Assembly (NCBI RefSeq): GCF_009932555.1 | Contig: NZ_BLJO01000004.1 | Span: 291,174 to 355,173, forward strand | Direction of reading: 5' to 3' | Source of the DNA: Steroidobacter agaridevorans | GTDB lineage: Bacteria > Pseudomonadota > Gammaproteobacteria > Steroidobacterales > Steroidobacteraceae | DNA length: 64,000 nt | Shown: positions 17,983 to 27,893 of the stretch, piece by piece | Layout of the letters: each line of letters begins with the position of its first letter | Position numbering within the stretch: position 1 is the stretch's first letter | Made by a program: the position numbers and the translations under genes | The notes under the pieces: generated by a model | What the model was told of the DNA's origin: nothing | The model's input: the letters and a program-made list of their open reading frames with translations, nothing else | Databases searched by the model: none

Positions 17983-17995
17983 CTTTCTCGTGCGA

Positions 17996-20900
17996 TCAGC
18001 GCTTGCGAATCACCAAGCCCTGCAACTGCTTCGGCGTGACGTGCAGCTCCTTGCTGGCCAGCGTGAGGCCGAGCAGCGCGATGTCGTTGTTGTCGATGGC
18101 CGGAGCGTCGGCCGGCAGAGTGACCAGCAGGATCGCGCCCGGGATGACCGTCACCTGCAGTTCGATCGCAGGACCGTTCCCCTGGGCAATGCTGCCGGTG
18201 GCGACCGGACCGGTGGGCTCCACGACGTTGATCGTCATGGACGTGTAGCCGGCCGCGGGCGTCACGGTCAACGAATTGCCATGATCGACGACATCCAGCG
18301 AGCTGCTGAAGCGCGCCTTTGAGTTACGGGCCTCGTACAACGGCAGGGCGCTGTTGCGCTCGGCGGCTTTCTCGGCCGCACCGGCGATGGCCAGCGTCGA
18401 GGTTGCGCCGGACTGCGACAGGCTCAGACCGGATGCGCCACCGCTGCCACTCAGGCTGAACGGCTCGTTGAACAGCGCGACGCGACTGTCGCCGATGAGC
18501 GTGCTGGCGTTCTGGATCAGCGTGCTGCTGCCCGTGCCTGCGCCGATCGAGCTGGCGATCGAGTTGCCGATCGAGCCGGACACGTTGCTCGTGCCATTCA
18601 AGCTCGACTGTGGGCTGGTGATGCTCGTGAGAATCTGATCCGAGATCGGACCCGGATCGATATTCGCCGTGGTGCTGCCGGTCGGGTTGGCAACCACATA
18701 GTTGCCCGCATCGGCGCCGCTCAGCCTGACGCCGCCGATCGACACTTCGCGATTATCGCCGACGGTGAAGTCGGTGAAGCGGGCGTCGACGCTGAAGCCC
18801 AGCGAGTCGCCGGCGACGCGGTTGTCACTAACACTGATGTTGGCGCGCGGCGTTCCGTCGAACGTCTTGTCGTCGGCCGTGTAGCCGAGAACCAGAGTCC
18901 GCGCCGCGATGTCCGCCGTCGTCGTGCCCGAAGTCGACGCGAGCACGTAGTTGCCGGCGTCCGCACCGCCAATCGTGACGTTGGAAACATTCACGAGCTT
19001 GTCGGCGCCGGCGTTCTTGTCGGCGAGCGCGGCGAGCTGATCGATCGTGAGATCGTCGCCGGCGATGCGATCGTCGCTCGACGTGACCGTCATGCCGGTC
19101 GTGCCGTCATAGACTCGATTGTTGCCGGCAAAGTCGACGTTCAGCGTGCGCGCCGTGATGTCGGCCGTCGCCGAGCCGCTGGTGGAGCTCAGCACGTAGT
19201 TGCCGGCATCGGCGCCGCTCAGCGTGATGTTGGAAACATCGATGTGCTTGTCGGCGCCGACATGCTTGTCGCCGAAGCCCGCGGCCTGATCGATCGTAAG
19301 GGCATCGGTGCCGACGCGATTGTCATTGGAGACAACGCTTGCACCGGTAGTGCCGTCGTACACGCGGTCGACGCCTGTGAAGCCGACGTTCAGTACTCGC
19401 GCGGTGATGTTGCCGCTGCCGCTGCTCGTCACGGTGTAATTCGCGGCGTCCGCGCCGCTGAGCGCAATGCCGTTAACCGTGATGTGCTTGCCCGTGCCCA
19501 CGTTCTTATCGCCGAACGCGCCGCTGATTCCGCTGTAGTCCTGCGCAACGACGTCGCCACCGAGCAGGCCGCTCACCGAAGCGCCGCTCGCATCGAGCGT
19601 CGCGTTGGTCGTGCCGTCGTAAGCGCGGTTTGCAGCAGTGATGCCGGAAACCGTCAGTTCCTTTGGCGTGATGGTCAACGTGCCGCCGGTTGTGCCGCTC
19701 ACGTTGTAACCGAGTTCCTCGGCGCCGGAAGAAGAGGTCGCAGTAATGGAGTGCGTGCCGACGACGTAGTTGCCCGACGTCGAGACTGCGCCGCCGACTG
19801 TATAGGTGAAGTTGGTGCTCGCATCGCCGTTCTTACCGTTGACGATGGTCGTGGTGAGCGTCGGCGCGCTGCCGTACACCGCAGTGATGTCATCCGTCGA
19901 GACGGAGATCGTCGGCTGCTCGCGATAGATGCCATAGACGCCGGAGCCCAAGGCCTTGGTGTATCCGTCCGAGGCTTCGTCGCTGTTGTAACGGAAGTTG
20001 CCCGAGCCCCAGCCGACCAGGTCGGTCAAGCCCGTGCTGTTATCGATGCTGCCGGTGTACAACGTGGCGCGGCCACCCGAGCCAGTCGTGACGGACACGC
20101 CGTTGTTCACCAGGATATTGCCACCGGCCGCCGTGCCGGCCGATGCGCTGCTGCCTGCGTTCAACACGATGGCGGAAGTGCCGGTGTTCGAGCTGGTGAC
20201 GTTGTTCGCCAACGTGAGATCGCCGTTCGAAGTCGAGATATCGACCGTGCCGGAGCTGTTGATGCCGTTGACGCCGCTGACGGAGCCGATGGTCAGCGCG
20301 CCGCTGTTGGTGAAATCCAATGCGCCGCTCTGCGCCGCGAGCGTGTTGACCTGATTGGCCGCATTGCCCGCGACGTATGCGCCGCCGCGCAGAACCAGCG
20401 CTTCGGCCGTGATCGGGCCGGACAGCGTGGTCGTCTGGTTGTTTGCTGTGGAAATAGCAATGGTGCCGGCTGACGTGAGCGCGCTCGCGTGCAAACTGTT
20501 GGCCGCATACGTCTGATTGCCGGCCGTTTCGACAGCTGTCGCCAACGTAACATCGGCGCTGGATCCGCCGGTGCCGAGCGCACGCGTGTCGATAGTCAGA
20601 TTGTTGATAGTTGCGCCACCAGCGTTGCCTGCGCGCAGAGTGACCGCACCCGCGCTGTACGCGTTGGTGGTGTTGGTCGAGGTGTTGATGGTGAGGTCTT
20701 TACCCGGCGCGGTCGCGGAAACGCCAGCGCCGGTAAACGTCACCGAGCCCGCGCTCGTCGACGGATTGGTGGTCGACGTTTTGATCGTCACGCTTTCCGC
20801 CAGCCGTGTATCGCCGTTCAGCGCGACATCGCCGCCATTGGTGCTCAGATTTCCGTGCAGCGTGACGACATTGCCGGTGTAGGTCTGGTTGGTGGTCGCG

Positions 20901-23900
20901 CCGTTGAAGTAGGCGCCGGCCGTGCTGACCGCGGGCAGATCGATATCGCCCGTAGTGCCGCCGCTGCCGCCAGTCGTGGTGACGACGACCGTCTTGGCGG
21001 TGAGCGTGTTGTGGGAGAGCGTATCCAGATCGACGTTGCCGCCGTTGCCGCCCGCGGCAGTGGTGGCGGCGTTGAACGTATAGCCGCTGTACTGCGACGT
21101 GGTCAGGCTCTGACCGCCGAAAGCGATGTTGCCGGCAGTGCCGTTGTCGCCTTGTTCGGTATCGAACACCACATCGACGAAGTTGCTGCTCAGGCTGGTG
21201 CGGCCGATCGAGGAGAAGTCGCCATCCAGCAGGAAAGAAGTGCCTTGCAACGTTACATAGCCATCGTTGAAGTCAAAGCTGCCTTTGCCGGTGAAGGAAG
21301 CGCCGGTCAGGTAGTTGCCATTGGCGTTACCAAGGTTGCCGTACCACGTGATGCTGCCGCCGCTCTGCGTCGTCGAGCTGGCGTCCACGACCAGCGTGCT
21401 GCCGCCGGCACTGGAGGAAATGTTGCCGCTCATCGAGATGTTGCCGGCGACGCCCGTGCTGGCGCTGTTGGCGTCATCGTCGGCGTTGCTGTCGATGCGC
21501 ACCGAGCGCATCAGGTCGATGTTGTTGCTGCGCGAATTCAGGGTGATCGCGCCACCATCGGTCAGCACATCGCTATTCAGATGCAGGTCGTTGCTATAGA
21601 CGTAATAGCTGCCGCTGCCCAGATCGACGCTGTCGATCTGCACGTTGCGCTCGTAAGCGGTCAATTGCCAGTTGCGATCGAAGTCGGTCAACGCGAGCTT
21701 GGTGTCGTCGAGCGTCAACAGGGTCGCGGTATCGCCGAACGTCACGTCGTCAAGGCCGTTGAGGTCGAAGTGGACGCTCTGGAGATTCGCGTGCGTGCCA
21801 AACAGTTGCACCGCCAGCGACTGGAAGTGATGGGAGTCGAGCTCGGTGATATCGACGTTGCCGTAATAAGTGGCCACGCTCAGCGAGTTGTTGCTCGCGC
21901 CCGCACCCTGCGCGATCTCGATATCGGAGATGGTATCGGTGCCGGGGCGGTAGATCGTGAACGAAGCGTTGCCGGTGGTGATTTCGGCCTGGCCGTCTTT
22001 GGCGTTGACGGCGTGAATCTGAGCGGCTCCGGCAGCCTCGGGATTGTTGGAGTTGATGACGGCTGCCAGCGTGCCGGCGCCGGTGTTCACCGAGTTTGTC
22101 TGGAAGCGGATGTCGCCGCTGTTGGCGGCGAAGGTGATGTAACGATTCCGGGCCCGCACATCCGCACCGCTGTTCACGGCGATCGTCGGAATCAGAATGC
22201 CCGTGCCATCGGTGCTGTAATCGATGTGATCGGCAGCGAACAATACCGAGTGCGTGCCGATAGTCTTCACGTTCGACATGTGGACCGACGTGAAGCTGTC
22301 GTCCACTGAGGTGATATAGGTGTTGCCGCCGTTGTTGCTGTAGGACAGCGAGTTGGCGCCCATGTCGCCGCCCGCGACTTCAAGACGACGGGCCACGGTG
22401 CCCAGCTCCGTGCCACTGAACGACACCGAGCCGCCGATGACTTCGGCGAAGCCGTCGGTGCCGTCGCCGACCATGGTTTGGGCGCCGGCGTAGAAGGCGC
22501 GACTGCCGACGTCGACGGAGTTGTTGGCGAACGCGATGTTGTCGGCCGTGATCGAGATGTTGGAGCCAATGCCCGCTGTGTCGATGTCGTTGTCGAGCAG
22601 GTTGAGCATGCCGCCGCCATCCGTGTTCATCAGGATGTGGCCGTGGTCGTCGGGATTGCCGCCCAGGGTCAATCGCTGCGTGCTGTTGGCCTGATGTCCG
22701 ATGTTGACCGCGACGGCGCCGAAGCCGTACCAGGCGAACGCGTTCAACACGTCGACGTAGGAATCACCCACGGTGTTGGTCACAGTGAGCGTGTTGCCCA
22801 ACGAAGTGCGGCCGATCTTGATCGGGTTCGATACGTCGCCGATCGCCGCGGACTGCAGGATCACGTCGGTCATGCCGGTGATGTCGACGAGCGCCGGGTC
22901 GGTATTGCTGGAGACGATCGCTGTGCCTGCGGACAGACGCATGTAGCTCCGCCAGCCGTAATTGGTGTAACCGCTATTCAAATATCGTGTGGTGTTGCCG
23001 CTGGCGCGCAGGCTGTTGGCAGCCAGCGCGATCGTGCCGCTCACGTCGATGTCCAGCGAGCCGTTGCCGACGTTCACATAGCTGCCGTTGGCCATCGTGA
23101 GATTGCTGCCGGAGCCCGTGGCATAGTTGCCAATGACCGTGGGCGCCACGCCGACGGTGAAGTTGCCGCCATTGGTGACGACCCGGCCGGTGGCTCCGAA
23201 GCTCACATCGCGCGAGGCCTGGAGTACCACGTTCAATTGAGCGGGGCTGCCGGTAATGGCTTCGTTGATGTGGATGTCGCGATCTGCCCGCAGCGTCAGC
23301 GTGCGACCGCTGCCGTCCCAGCCGCCCAGGTAGCTGCCGGTGGTAGTCACCGCATCGTTGATGAAGATGTCGCCGTTACCGTCCGTGCCTGCGGTGTCAA
23401 GGACGACATTGTTGTTATTGAGATTGGCCGCCAGCTGCGCGCCGGTCATGGTGCCGCCGCTCTCGGCGATGGTGATGTCCCTCGGGTCGAGCAACCATGT
23501 GCCGGTCTCGCCGGTGGCGGCGCGCGTAGTGATGACGGAGTTGTCGCCGAGTTTCACGTCGGCGGCGGAGGTTTCGATGAAGCCGCCGTTGCCGCTGCCG
23601 GCAGCCGACGCGTCCAACGTACCGTTGTTGATCGTCGTGCCGTTGGCCATGTCGGACAACAACAGGATGCGACCTTCGCGCTGAGCGAGGGTTTGCGCTC
23701 GCACCGTGCCGGTGTTGTTCACGACGGCTTGATTGACGGCATCCGCGGCCTTGGCCGTCAGCACCGCGAGTCCGCCATCCGCTTGCACCAGGCCGCCGTT
23801 CTGAACGAGCGCGCGCGTGGTGCCGGCGTCGATGTTGTAACTGATCAGACCGTCACCGACGAAATCCAAGCTCACACCGCGGCCGGCCGCGAGCAATGCG

Positions 23901-24559
23901 CTGCCGCCGTTGGCGGTGATGGTGCCTTCATTCGTGACTTGCGGCGCGATCAAGGCCACGACGCCGCCGTGTGCCGCAGAGATCGAGCCTTGGTTGATGA
24001 TTGCGCCGCTGGCATCGCTGCCCGTGAACGTGAGATTGCCGGCGAGGAAATCTTCGTTGCTGATATTCAAGCTGGAAGCGACCAGCCCGCCGACGTTCAC
24101 CTGCGCGCCGCGGCCGAACACGATGCCGCTCGGGTTGATCAGATACACCTGGCCGTTGGCGCTCAGCGAGCCGAAAATCTCGCTGGGATTCGAGTCCAGG
24201 ATGCGGTTCAGCGCGACGCTGCTGGCGCTGGCCTGATTGAAGACGACGCTCGCGTCCTTGCCGATGTTGAAAGTGTCCCACTGTGCGATCAGCCGATGGC
24301 TGCTCTGGTTGACCGTGAGCGTGTTGCCCTGGCTGTTGATCGAGCCCTGGCCGGCGACGATCTGACCGTTCGTGGGCAACGCTACGTTATCTGCGGCGTG
24401 GGTCGCAGGCGCGAGGCCCAACGCCATCAGCACGGACAACGACAACGCGCCGCTGGCGCGCTTGCCACGGGCCTTGACGTTTTCCGCCACGGCAACCCAG
24501 GCGTTGAGACGCTCGTTCCAGACCAGGCGATACACGTGATTGAGGGAAGGACGCTTCAT
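17996..24559 (-). CDS. Two-partner secretion exoprotein (filamentous haemagglutinin-like TpsA) with MBG/YDG repeats
   Basis: A 2187-residue secreted protein. Residues 1-56 are an extended signal peptide (MKRPSLNHVYRLVWNERLNA then a hydrophobic core ending THAA). The TPS secretion domain follows, with FNIGKDASVVFNQ, ILDSNPSEIFGSL and INPSGIVFGRGAQVNVGGL. A long Asn/Thr/Ser/Gly-rich repeat region forms the presumed beta-helix. From about residue 1560 there is an MBG-type segment and four YDG-type repeats. The C-terminus has no VENN motif, Cys-rich anchor or recognisable toxin domain, so an adhesin or biofilm role is likelier than contact-dependent inhibition. The transporter gene lies directly upstream in the same direction. 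Confidence 0.9.
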   Translation of the reverse strand: MKRPSLNHVYRLVWNERLNAWVAVAENVKARGKRASGALSLSVLMALGLAPATHAADNVALPTNGQIVAGQGSINSQGNTLTVNQSSHRLIAQWDTFNIGKDASVVFNQASASSVALNRILDSNPSEIFGSLSANGQVYLINPSGIVFGRGAQVNVGGLVASSLNISNEDFLAGNLTFTGSDASGAIINQGSISAAHGGVVALIAPQVTNEGTITANGGSALLAAGRGVSLDFVGDGLISYNIDAGTTRALVQNGGLVQADGGLAVLTAKAADAVNQAVVNNTGTVRAQTLAQREGRILLLSDMANGTTINNGTLDASAAGSGNGGFIETSAADVKLGDNSVITTRAATGETGTWLLDPRDITIAESGGTMTGAQLAANLNNNNVVLDTAGTDGNGDIFINDAVTTTGSYLGGWDGSGRTLTLRADRDIHINEAITGSPAQLNVVLQASRDVSFGATGRVVTNGGNFTVGVAPTVIGNYATGSGSNLTMANGSYVNVGNGSLDIDVSGTIALAANSLRASGNTTRYLNSGYTNYGWRSYMRLSAGTAIVSSNTDPALVDITGMTDVILQSAAIGDVSNPIKIGRTSLGNTLTVTNTVGDSYVDVLNAFAWYGFGAVAVNIGHQANSTQRLTLGGNPDDHGHILMNTDGGGMLNLLDNDIDTAGIGSNISITADNIAFANNSVDVGSRAFYAGAQTMVGDGTDGFAEVIGGSVSFSGTELGTVARRLEVAGGDMGANSLSYSNNGGNTYITSVDDSFTSVHMSNVKTIGTHSVLFAADHIDYSTDGTGILIPTIAVNSGADVRARNRYITFAANSGDIRFQTNSVNTGAGTLAAVINSNNPEAAGAAQIHAVNAKDGQAEITTGNASFTIYRPGTDTISDIEIAQGAGASNNSLSVATYYGNVDITELDSHHFQSLAVQLFGTHANLQSVHFDLNGLDDVTFGDTATLLTLDDTKLALTDFDRNWQLTAYERNVQIDSVDLGSGSYYVYSNDLHLNSDVLTDGGAITLNSRSNNIDLMRSVRIDSNADDDANSASTGVAGNISMSGNISSSAGGSTLVVDASSTTQSGGSITWYGNLGNANGNYLTGASFTGKGSFDFNDGYVTLQGTSFLLDGDFSSIGRTSLSSNFVDVVFDTEQGDNGTAGNIAFGGQSLTTSQYSGYTFNAATTAAGGNGGNVDLDTLSHNTLTAKTVVVTTTGGSGGTTGDIDLPAVSTAGAYFNGATTNQTYTGNVVTLHGNLSTNGGDVALNGDTRLAESVTIKTSTTNPSTSAGSVTFTGAGVSATAPGKDLTINTSTNTTNAYSAGAVTLRAGNAGGATINNLTIDTRALGTGGSSADVTLATAVETAGNQTYAANSLHASALTSAGTIAISTANNQTTTLSGPITAEALVLRGGAYVAGNAANQVNTLAAQSGALDFTNSGALTIGSVSGVNGINSSGTVDISTSNGDLTLANNVTSSNTGTSAIVLNAGSSASAGTAAGGNILVNNGVSVTTGSGGRATLYTGSIDNSTGLTDLVGWGSGNFRYNSDEASDGYTKALGSGVYGIYREQPTISVSTDDITAVYGSAPTLTTTIVNGKNGDASTNFTYTVGGAVSTSGNYVVGTHSITATSSSGAEELGYNVSGTTGGTLTITPKELTVSGITAANRAYDGTTNATLDASGASVSGLLGGDVVAQDYSGISGAFGDKNVGTGKHITVNGIALSGADAANYTVTSSGSGNITARVLNVGFTGVDRVYDGTTGASVVSNDNRVGTDALTIDQAAGFGDKHVGADKHIDVSNITLSGADAGNYVLSSTSGSATADITARTLNVDFAGNNRVYDGTTGMTVTSSDDRIAGDDLTIDQLAALADKNAGADKLVNVSNVTIGGADAGNYVLASTSGTTTADIAARTLVLGYTADDKTFDGTPRANISVSDNRVAGDSLGFSVDARFTDFTVGDNREVSIGGVRLSGADAGNYVVANPTGSTTANIDPGPISDQILTSITSPQSSLNGTSNVSGSIGNSIASSIGAGTGSSTLIQNASTLIGDSRVALFNEPFSLSGSGGASGLSLSQSGATSTLAIAGAAEKAAERNSALPLYEARNSKARFSSSLDVVDHGNSLTVTPAAGYTSMTINVVEPTGPVATGSIAQGNGPAIELQVTVIPGAILLVTLPADAPAIDNNDIALLGLTLASKELHVTPKQLQGLVIRKR
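18690..19665 (-). repeat. Four tandem YDG-type repeats in the TpsA C-terminal region
   Basis: Within TpsA, four units of about 75-80 residues each contain a core like R(V/A)YDGTT and end in LSGADAGNYV or a close variant. The last unit is degenerate (KTFDGTPRAN in place of YDGTT). The DNA repeats are recognisable too, for example the recurring codons for GADAGNYV. Such modules occur as stalks in large bacterial surface proteins. Confidence 0.85.
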
Positions 24560-24638
24560 GATGTGACTTTCGATTCCGTGAGCGCGGCTCCGCCGCGCGT
24601 CTGTTTATTGGTGGCGTTGGAGTAGGGCGTGGCGGTGC

Positions 24639-26387
24639 TTACAGTTGCACCGAGCCCTGCAGCCAGAACTGGCCGTTCTGATCGCGGCCATCGGCCTTCT
24701 TGCCGGTGACGCTGCGGCCAGGGTTGTCGTCGATCGCCGCGGCATAGGAGAAGCGCACGCTGTAGCGACCTTGCGCGGTCAGGTTGAAGCCGACGCCGGC
24801 GCCCGACAGGCCGTAGCTATTGCGGCCGTCCATGTTGTAGACGGCGCCGGTCCACGGCTTTTCATACAACTTGGTTTCGCCGTGATCCGCGAAGCCGACC
24901 AGTTGCAACTCGCCCCAGTTGCTGAAGAAGGGCACGTCGTAACGCACTTCCAGCGTGCCGACCCAGCCGCTGTCGCCGCTGCCCTCGCCGACGGGATAAG
25001 CGCGCACGCCGGTGGGACCGCCGAGAATGAAACGTTCCGAAGAATCGAGATTGTCGCCGGTGAGCTGGCCGTTGAGCGCGCCGAACATCGAAACGCGATC
25101 GGTCAGCCGCTGCAAACGAGCCAGGCCGTAACCGATCTTCGAGAAGCCGCCATCGGTGCGTGCGGTGAGTGCATCGGCTTCTTTGTCGAATGCCACGCGC
25201 GACAAATCGAGATCGCCCGAGGTGTACACGAGCGACAGCTGCGTGATGCCGGCGCCGCCAAGACGATCCTGATGCGAGCCCGCGAACGACAGGCTGCCGC
25301 TGTTGATGCGCTTGTCACGCAGCGTGAGGCCCATCATCTCGTCCGTCAGCGACTTGTAGTTGTAGATCGCCGTGCCCCACAGATTGGTCGCGCGGCTGCG
25401 AACGATCGGATAGCTGGCGTTGATCGAAGCGGTCTGCGCATCGCCTTCGGCATCGAGGTGGCGCAGCTCTTCTCCGACTTCATATTCGAGCGCGGTGTAG
25501 CCCACGCCCATGCGCAAACCGCTGGAACCCACCGGCAGGCTGTAGTCGATGCTGGCGCTGCCGAGTCCTTCCGACTTGGTCAGGCTCAAACCGGCTTGAT
25601 CGCCGATCCGCAGCGGATCGTCCAAACCGACCCGCGCATTGATTCGTTCCGAGCCGTTATAACGATTGCCATACGTGTCGAGCGACGTGCCGCCCGTGAG
25701 CATTCGTGTTTCGGCCACGGTGAGCGCGAGACGGCTGGCGCCGGCTTCGTCGCCGCGCTCCAGTGAGCCACGCGCCGCGATGCCGGGCAGATCGTTGATC
25801 AGCAGCACCGCGCGTTCCAGATCGCCCTGACGCACCGGCTGGCCGGGCTCGACCGCTTGCTCGGCAATGGCGCGCAGTCGCGACTGGCTCATGCGCAGCG
25901 AAGAGTCCGCTCGGATCACGACGCCGTTGGCGCCCTGTTGAATGCGACCTTCGACGATGGCGATTTCAATGCGGCCTTCGGTCACGTCCTGAGTCGGCAG
26001 ATAGGCGCCGACCAGCGGATAACCTTTGCCACGCAAGTAAGTGCTGACTCGATCGGCCAGCGCCTGCAGCTCATCGAAGCCGAGCGCCTGGCCGAGCGAA
26101 TCCGCCACGAGCTTCTGCAACTCCTCGCGAGTGGCGATGCGCTCTTCGCCGGAGAAAACGATTTCCTTGACTGTGACGCGCGTCCCACCGAGCTCACGCA
26201 ACGCCGGGCGCTCGGCGGGGACATCGTCGCTCGGCAATCGATTCAAGCGCTGCTGTTGCAGACGCTGTTGCTCATTCAATATCTGGCCGGCGTCCGGCGG
26301 CGTCTGCGCTTGCGCGAGCAGCGGCAAGCTGGAGAGCAGGAACGTGAAGGCGTGAGGGGCAAGGCGCGTCGTCGTCTTGTTCGACAT
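24639..26387 (-). CDS. Two-partner secretion outer-membrane transporter, ShlB/FhaC/HecB family (TpsB)
   Basis: A 582-residue protein with a signal peptide (ending LAQAQ) and a Gln/Arg-rich helix (QQRLQQQRLNRLP). A POTRA region follows, holding IVFSGEERIATREEL and YPLVGAYLPTQDVTEG, and then a 16-strand-type barrel. The loop-6 signature VRAY is present in GGPTGVRAYPVGEGSGD, and the barrel ends in WLQGSVQL. It exports the TpsA encoded 79 bases downstream, which enters the periplasm by Sec. Confidence 0.92.
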   Translation of the reverse strand: MSNKTTTRLAPHAFTFLLSSLPLLAQAQTPPDAGQILNEQQRLQQQRLNRLPSDDVPAERPALRELGGTRVTVKEIVFSGEERIATREELQKLVADSLGQALGFDELQALADRVSTYLRGKGYPLVGAYLPTQDVTEGRIEIAIVEGRIQQGANGVVIRADSSLRMSQSRLRAIAEQAVEPGQPVRQGDLERAVLLINDLPGIAARGSLERGDEAGASRLALTVAETRMLTGGTSLDTYGNRYNGSERINARVGLDDPLRIGDQAGLSLTKSEGLGSASIDYSLPVGSSGLRMGVGYTALEYEVGEELRHLDAEGDAQTASINASYPIVRSRATNLWGTAIYNYKSLTDEMMGLTLRDKRINSGSLSFAGSHQDRLGGAGITQLSLVYTSGDLDLSRVAFDKEADALTARTDGGFSKIGYGLARLQRLTDRVSMFGALNGQLTGDNLDSSERFILGGPTGVRAYPVGEGSGDSGWVGTLEVRYDVPFFSNWGELQLVGFADHGETKLYEKPWTGAVYNMDGRNSYGLSGAGVGFNLTAQGRYSVRFSYAAAIDDNPGRSVTGKKADGRDQNGQFWLQGSVQL

Positions 26388-26634
26388 TGAAACCGGTCGT
26401 CCACAGTGTCCGTTGGGCGGCGCGTTTGTATTACGCGCTCCAGTGGGTCACTGCGACGTGAGTTCGGTTTTGACTTATCTAGTGCGCGGGTGCTGCACTT
26501 GGCGGCAGGTGACTAAGACAAACCCTGCACGCCGGCGAGTGGAAAACGTGGCTGCAGCGGTGCGACGGCTTCGTCACATACAATGAGGCGCGCGATAACA
26601 CATGCGCATTCGATCAATTGCTCGAGGACTGATG

Positions 26635-26991
26635 ATGACCGCGTTGCCAGCTTGCCCGAAATGCAATTCCGAGCTCACCTATCAGGACGGGCAAATGTAT
26701 ATCTGTCCGGAATGCGCGCACGAGTGGTCGGCCATCTCGGCTGCCGCCGTCGAACCCATCGCGAGCGATGAGCCCGAGCGCGTGGTTCTTGACGCCAACG
26801 GCAACGTGCTCAATGACGGCGACACCGTCATCGTGGTCAAGGACCTCAACGTCAAGGGCGCGTCATCGGCGCTCAAGGCCGGCACCAAGGTCAAAGGCAT
26901 CCGGCTGGTCGAGGGCGACCACAATATCGACTGCAAGATCGAGGGCTTCGGCGGGATGAAGCTGAAGTCCGAGTTCGTGAAGAAGGCCTAG
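26635..26991 (+). CDS. yjdM: YjdM (PhnA-like) zinc-ribbon protein
   Basis: A 118-residue protein with a four-Cys zinc ribbon (CPKC and CPEC) followed by the strongly conserved region [21 protein letters not shown] and [11 protein letters not shown]. It matches the YjdM/PhnA family. Despite the old name, a direct role in phosphonate breakdown is not established. The ATG at 26635 follows GAGGA closely; the open frame upstream from 26602 lacks family similarity. The 247-bp region before it is shared with divergent tpsB and shows no other feature I can support. Confidence 0.93.
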   Translation: MTALPACPKCNSELTYQDGQMYICPECAHEWSAISAAAVEPIASDEPERVVLDANGNVLNDGDTVIVVKDLNVKGASSALKAGTKVKGIRLVEGDHNIDCKIEGFGGMKLKSEFVKKA

Positions 26992-27001
26992 CGGGCGCGC
27001 G

Positions 27002-27787
27002 CTACCAGAACTTCCACCAGTGTTTCTTCTGCTGCTCCGGCTCGACCTGCGGCTCGTTCAGGGCCGCATAGTTCTCGTTCATCACCTTTTCGGTGTCGGC
27101 GGCCAGGTCGGTCATGCCCAGGCGGCGGTATGACTCGGCCATGATCTCCAGGGCCTCGCGGATCTGCGGCGAGCCGTCGTAGTTCTCGATGGCGTACTTG
27201 GCGCGATTGATCGCGCCGACATACGCGCCGCGCTCCAGGTAGTGGCCGGCAACGTACACCTCGTAAGAGGCGAGGCGGTTGCGCAGGAAGATCATCCGCT
27301 TGCGCGAATCCTCGGCGTATTCGCTGTTCGGGAACCGCTGCACCAGGGTCTGGAAGGACTGGAACGACTTGCGCGCGTCGATCGGCGGACGCTGCGACAG
27401 GTCGGCATTGAACCAGCGCTCCAGGAAGTTCGGGTTGCGCTCGAACTGCACCAGGCCCTTGATGTAGTAGGCGTAGTCGACGCGCGGATGGGCCGGATTC
27501 TCGCGGATGAACTGGTCCGCCTGGTCGATGGCCGCCTCCGGCTCGCGGTTCTTGTAGTAGGCGTACATCAGGTCGAGCTGCCCCTGGCGGGCGGCGTTGG
27601 TGAACGGGAAGCGCGCCTCGAGCTGCTCGTAATACTGGGTGGCGTCGCGGTAATTGCCGTTGTCCGAGGCCTTTTTGGCCAGCTCGTACAGCTTGTCGGC
27701 GTTGCCGATCTGCTCGCGGGGCTTGTTGCCGCAACCGGTAAGGCCCAGCGCCAGCAGCGCCGCCGTGGTCAAGAAGATGATCCGCAT
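27002..27787 (-). CDS. bamD: Outer-membrane protein assembly lipoprotein BamD
   Basis: A 261-residue lipoprotein with an N-terminal signal ending in the lipobox LTGC, followed by tetratricopeptide-like repeats (YELAKKASDNGNYRDATQYYEQL; YYIKGLVQFERN). Length and motif order match BamD/YfiO, an essential partner of BamA in inserting beta-barrels. The ATG at 27787 is chosen because it starts the signal peptide; the frame is open further upstream without similarity. It is divergent from rluD, as is common in gammaproteobacteria. Confidence 0.94.
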   Translation of the reverse strand: MRIIFLTTAALLALGLTGCGNKPREQIGNADKLYELAKKASDNGNYRDATQYYEQLEARFPFTNAARQGQLDLMYAYYKNREPEAAIDQADQFIRENPAHPRVDYAYYIKGLVQFERNPNFLERWFNADLSQRPPIDARKSFQSFQTLVQRFPNSEYAEDSRKRMIFLRNRLASYEVYVAGHYLERGAYVGAINRAKYAIENYDGSPQIREALEIMAESYRRLGMTDLAADTEKVMNENYAALNEPQVEPEQQKKHWWKFW

Positions 27788-27893
27788 GCGAGAATTCAGG
27801 CCCTTTGCAAGCAGTTCTAGTACTCGTGCCTGGGAACCATCCCCAAAGGCGTCCCCGTTAGAGGGCGCGAGTATATCCACAGTTCCCCCCAAG

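Noticed and set aside
17996-18690. Contact-dependent inhibition toxin at the TpsA C-terminus
   Set aside because: No VENN-type motif, no toxin-like domain and no small immunity-like gene follows; nadE converges directly.
22478-24625. Open frames of 715, 606 and 409 codons antisense to tpsA (22478-24625, 20489-22309, 19244-20473)
   Set aside because: They mirror the low-complexity codon pattern of the real gene, show Val/Ala/Arg-rich shadow composition and no domain, and lie opposite a complete TpsA.
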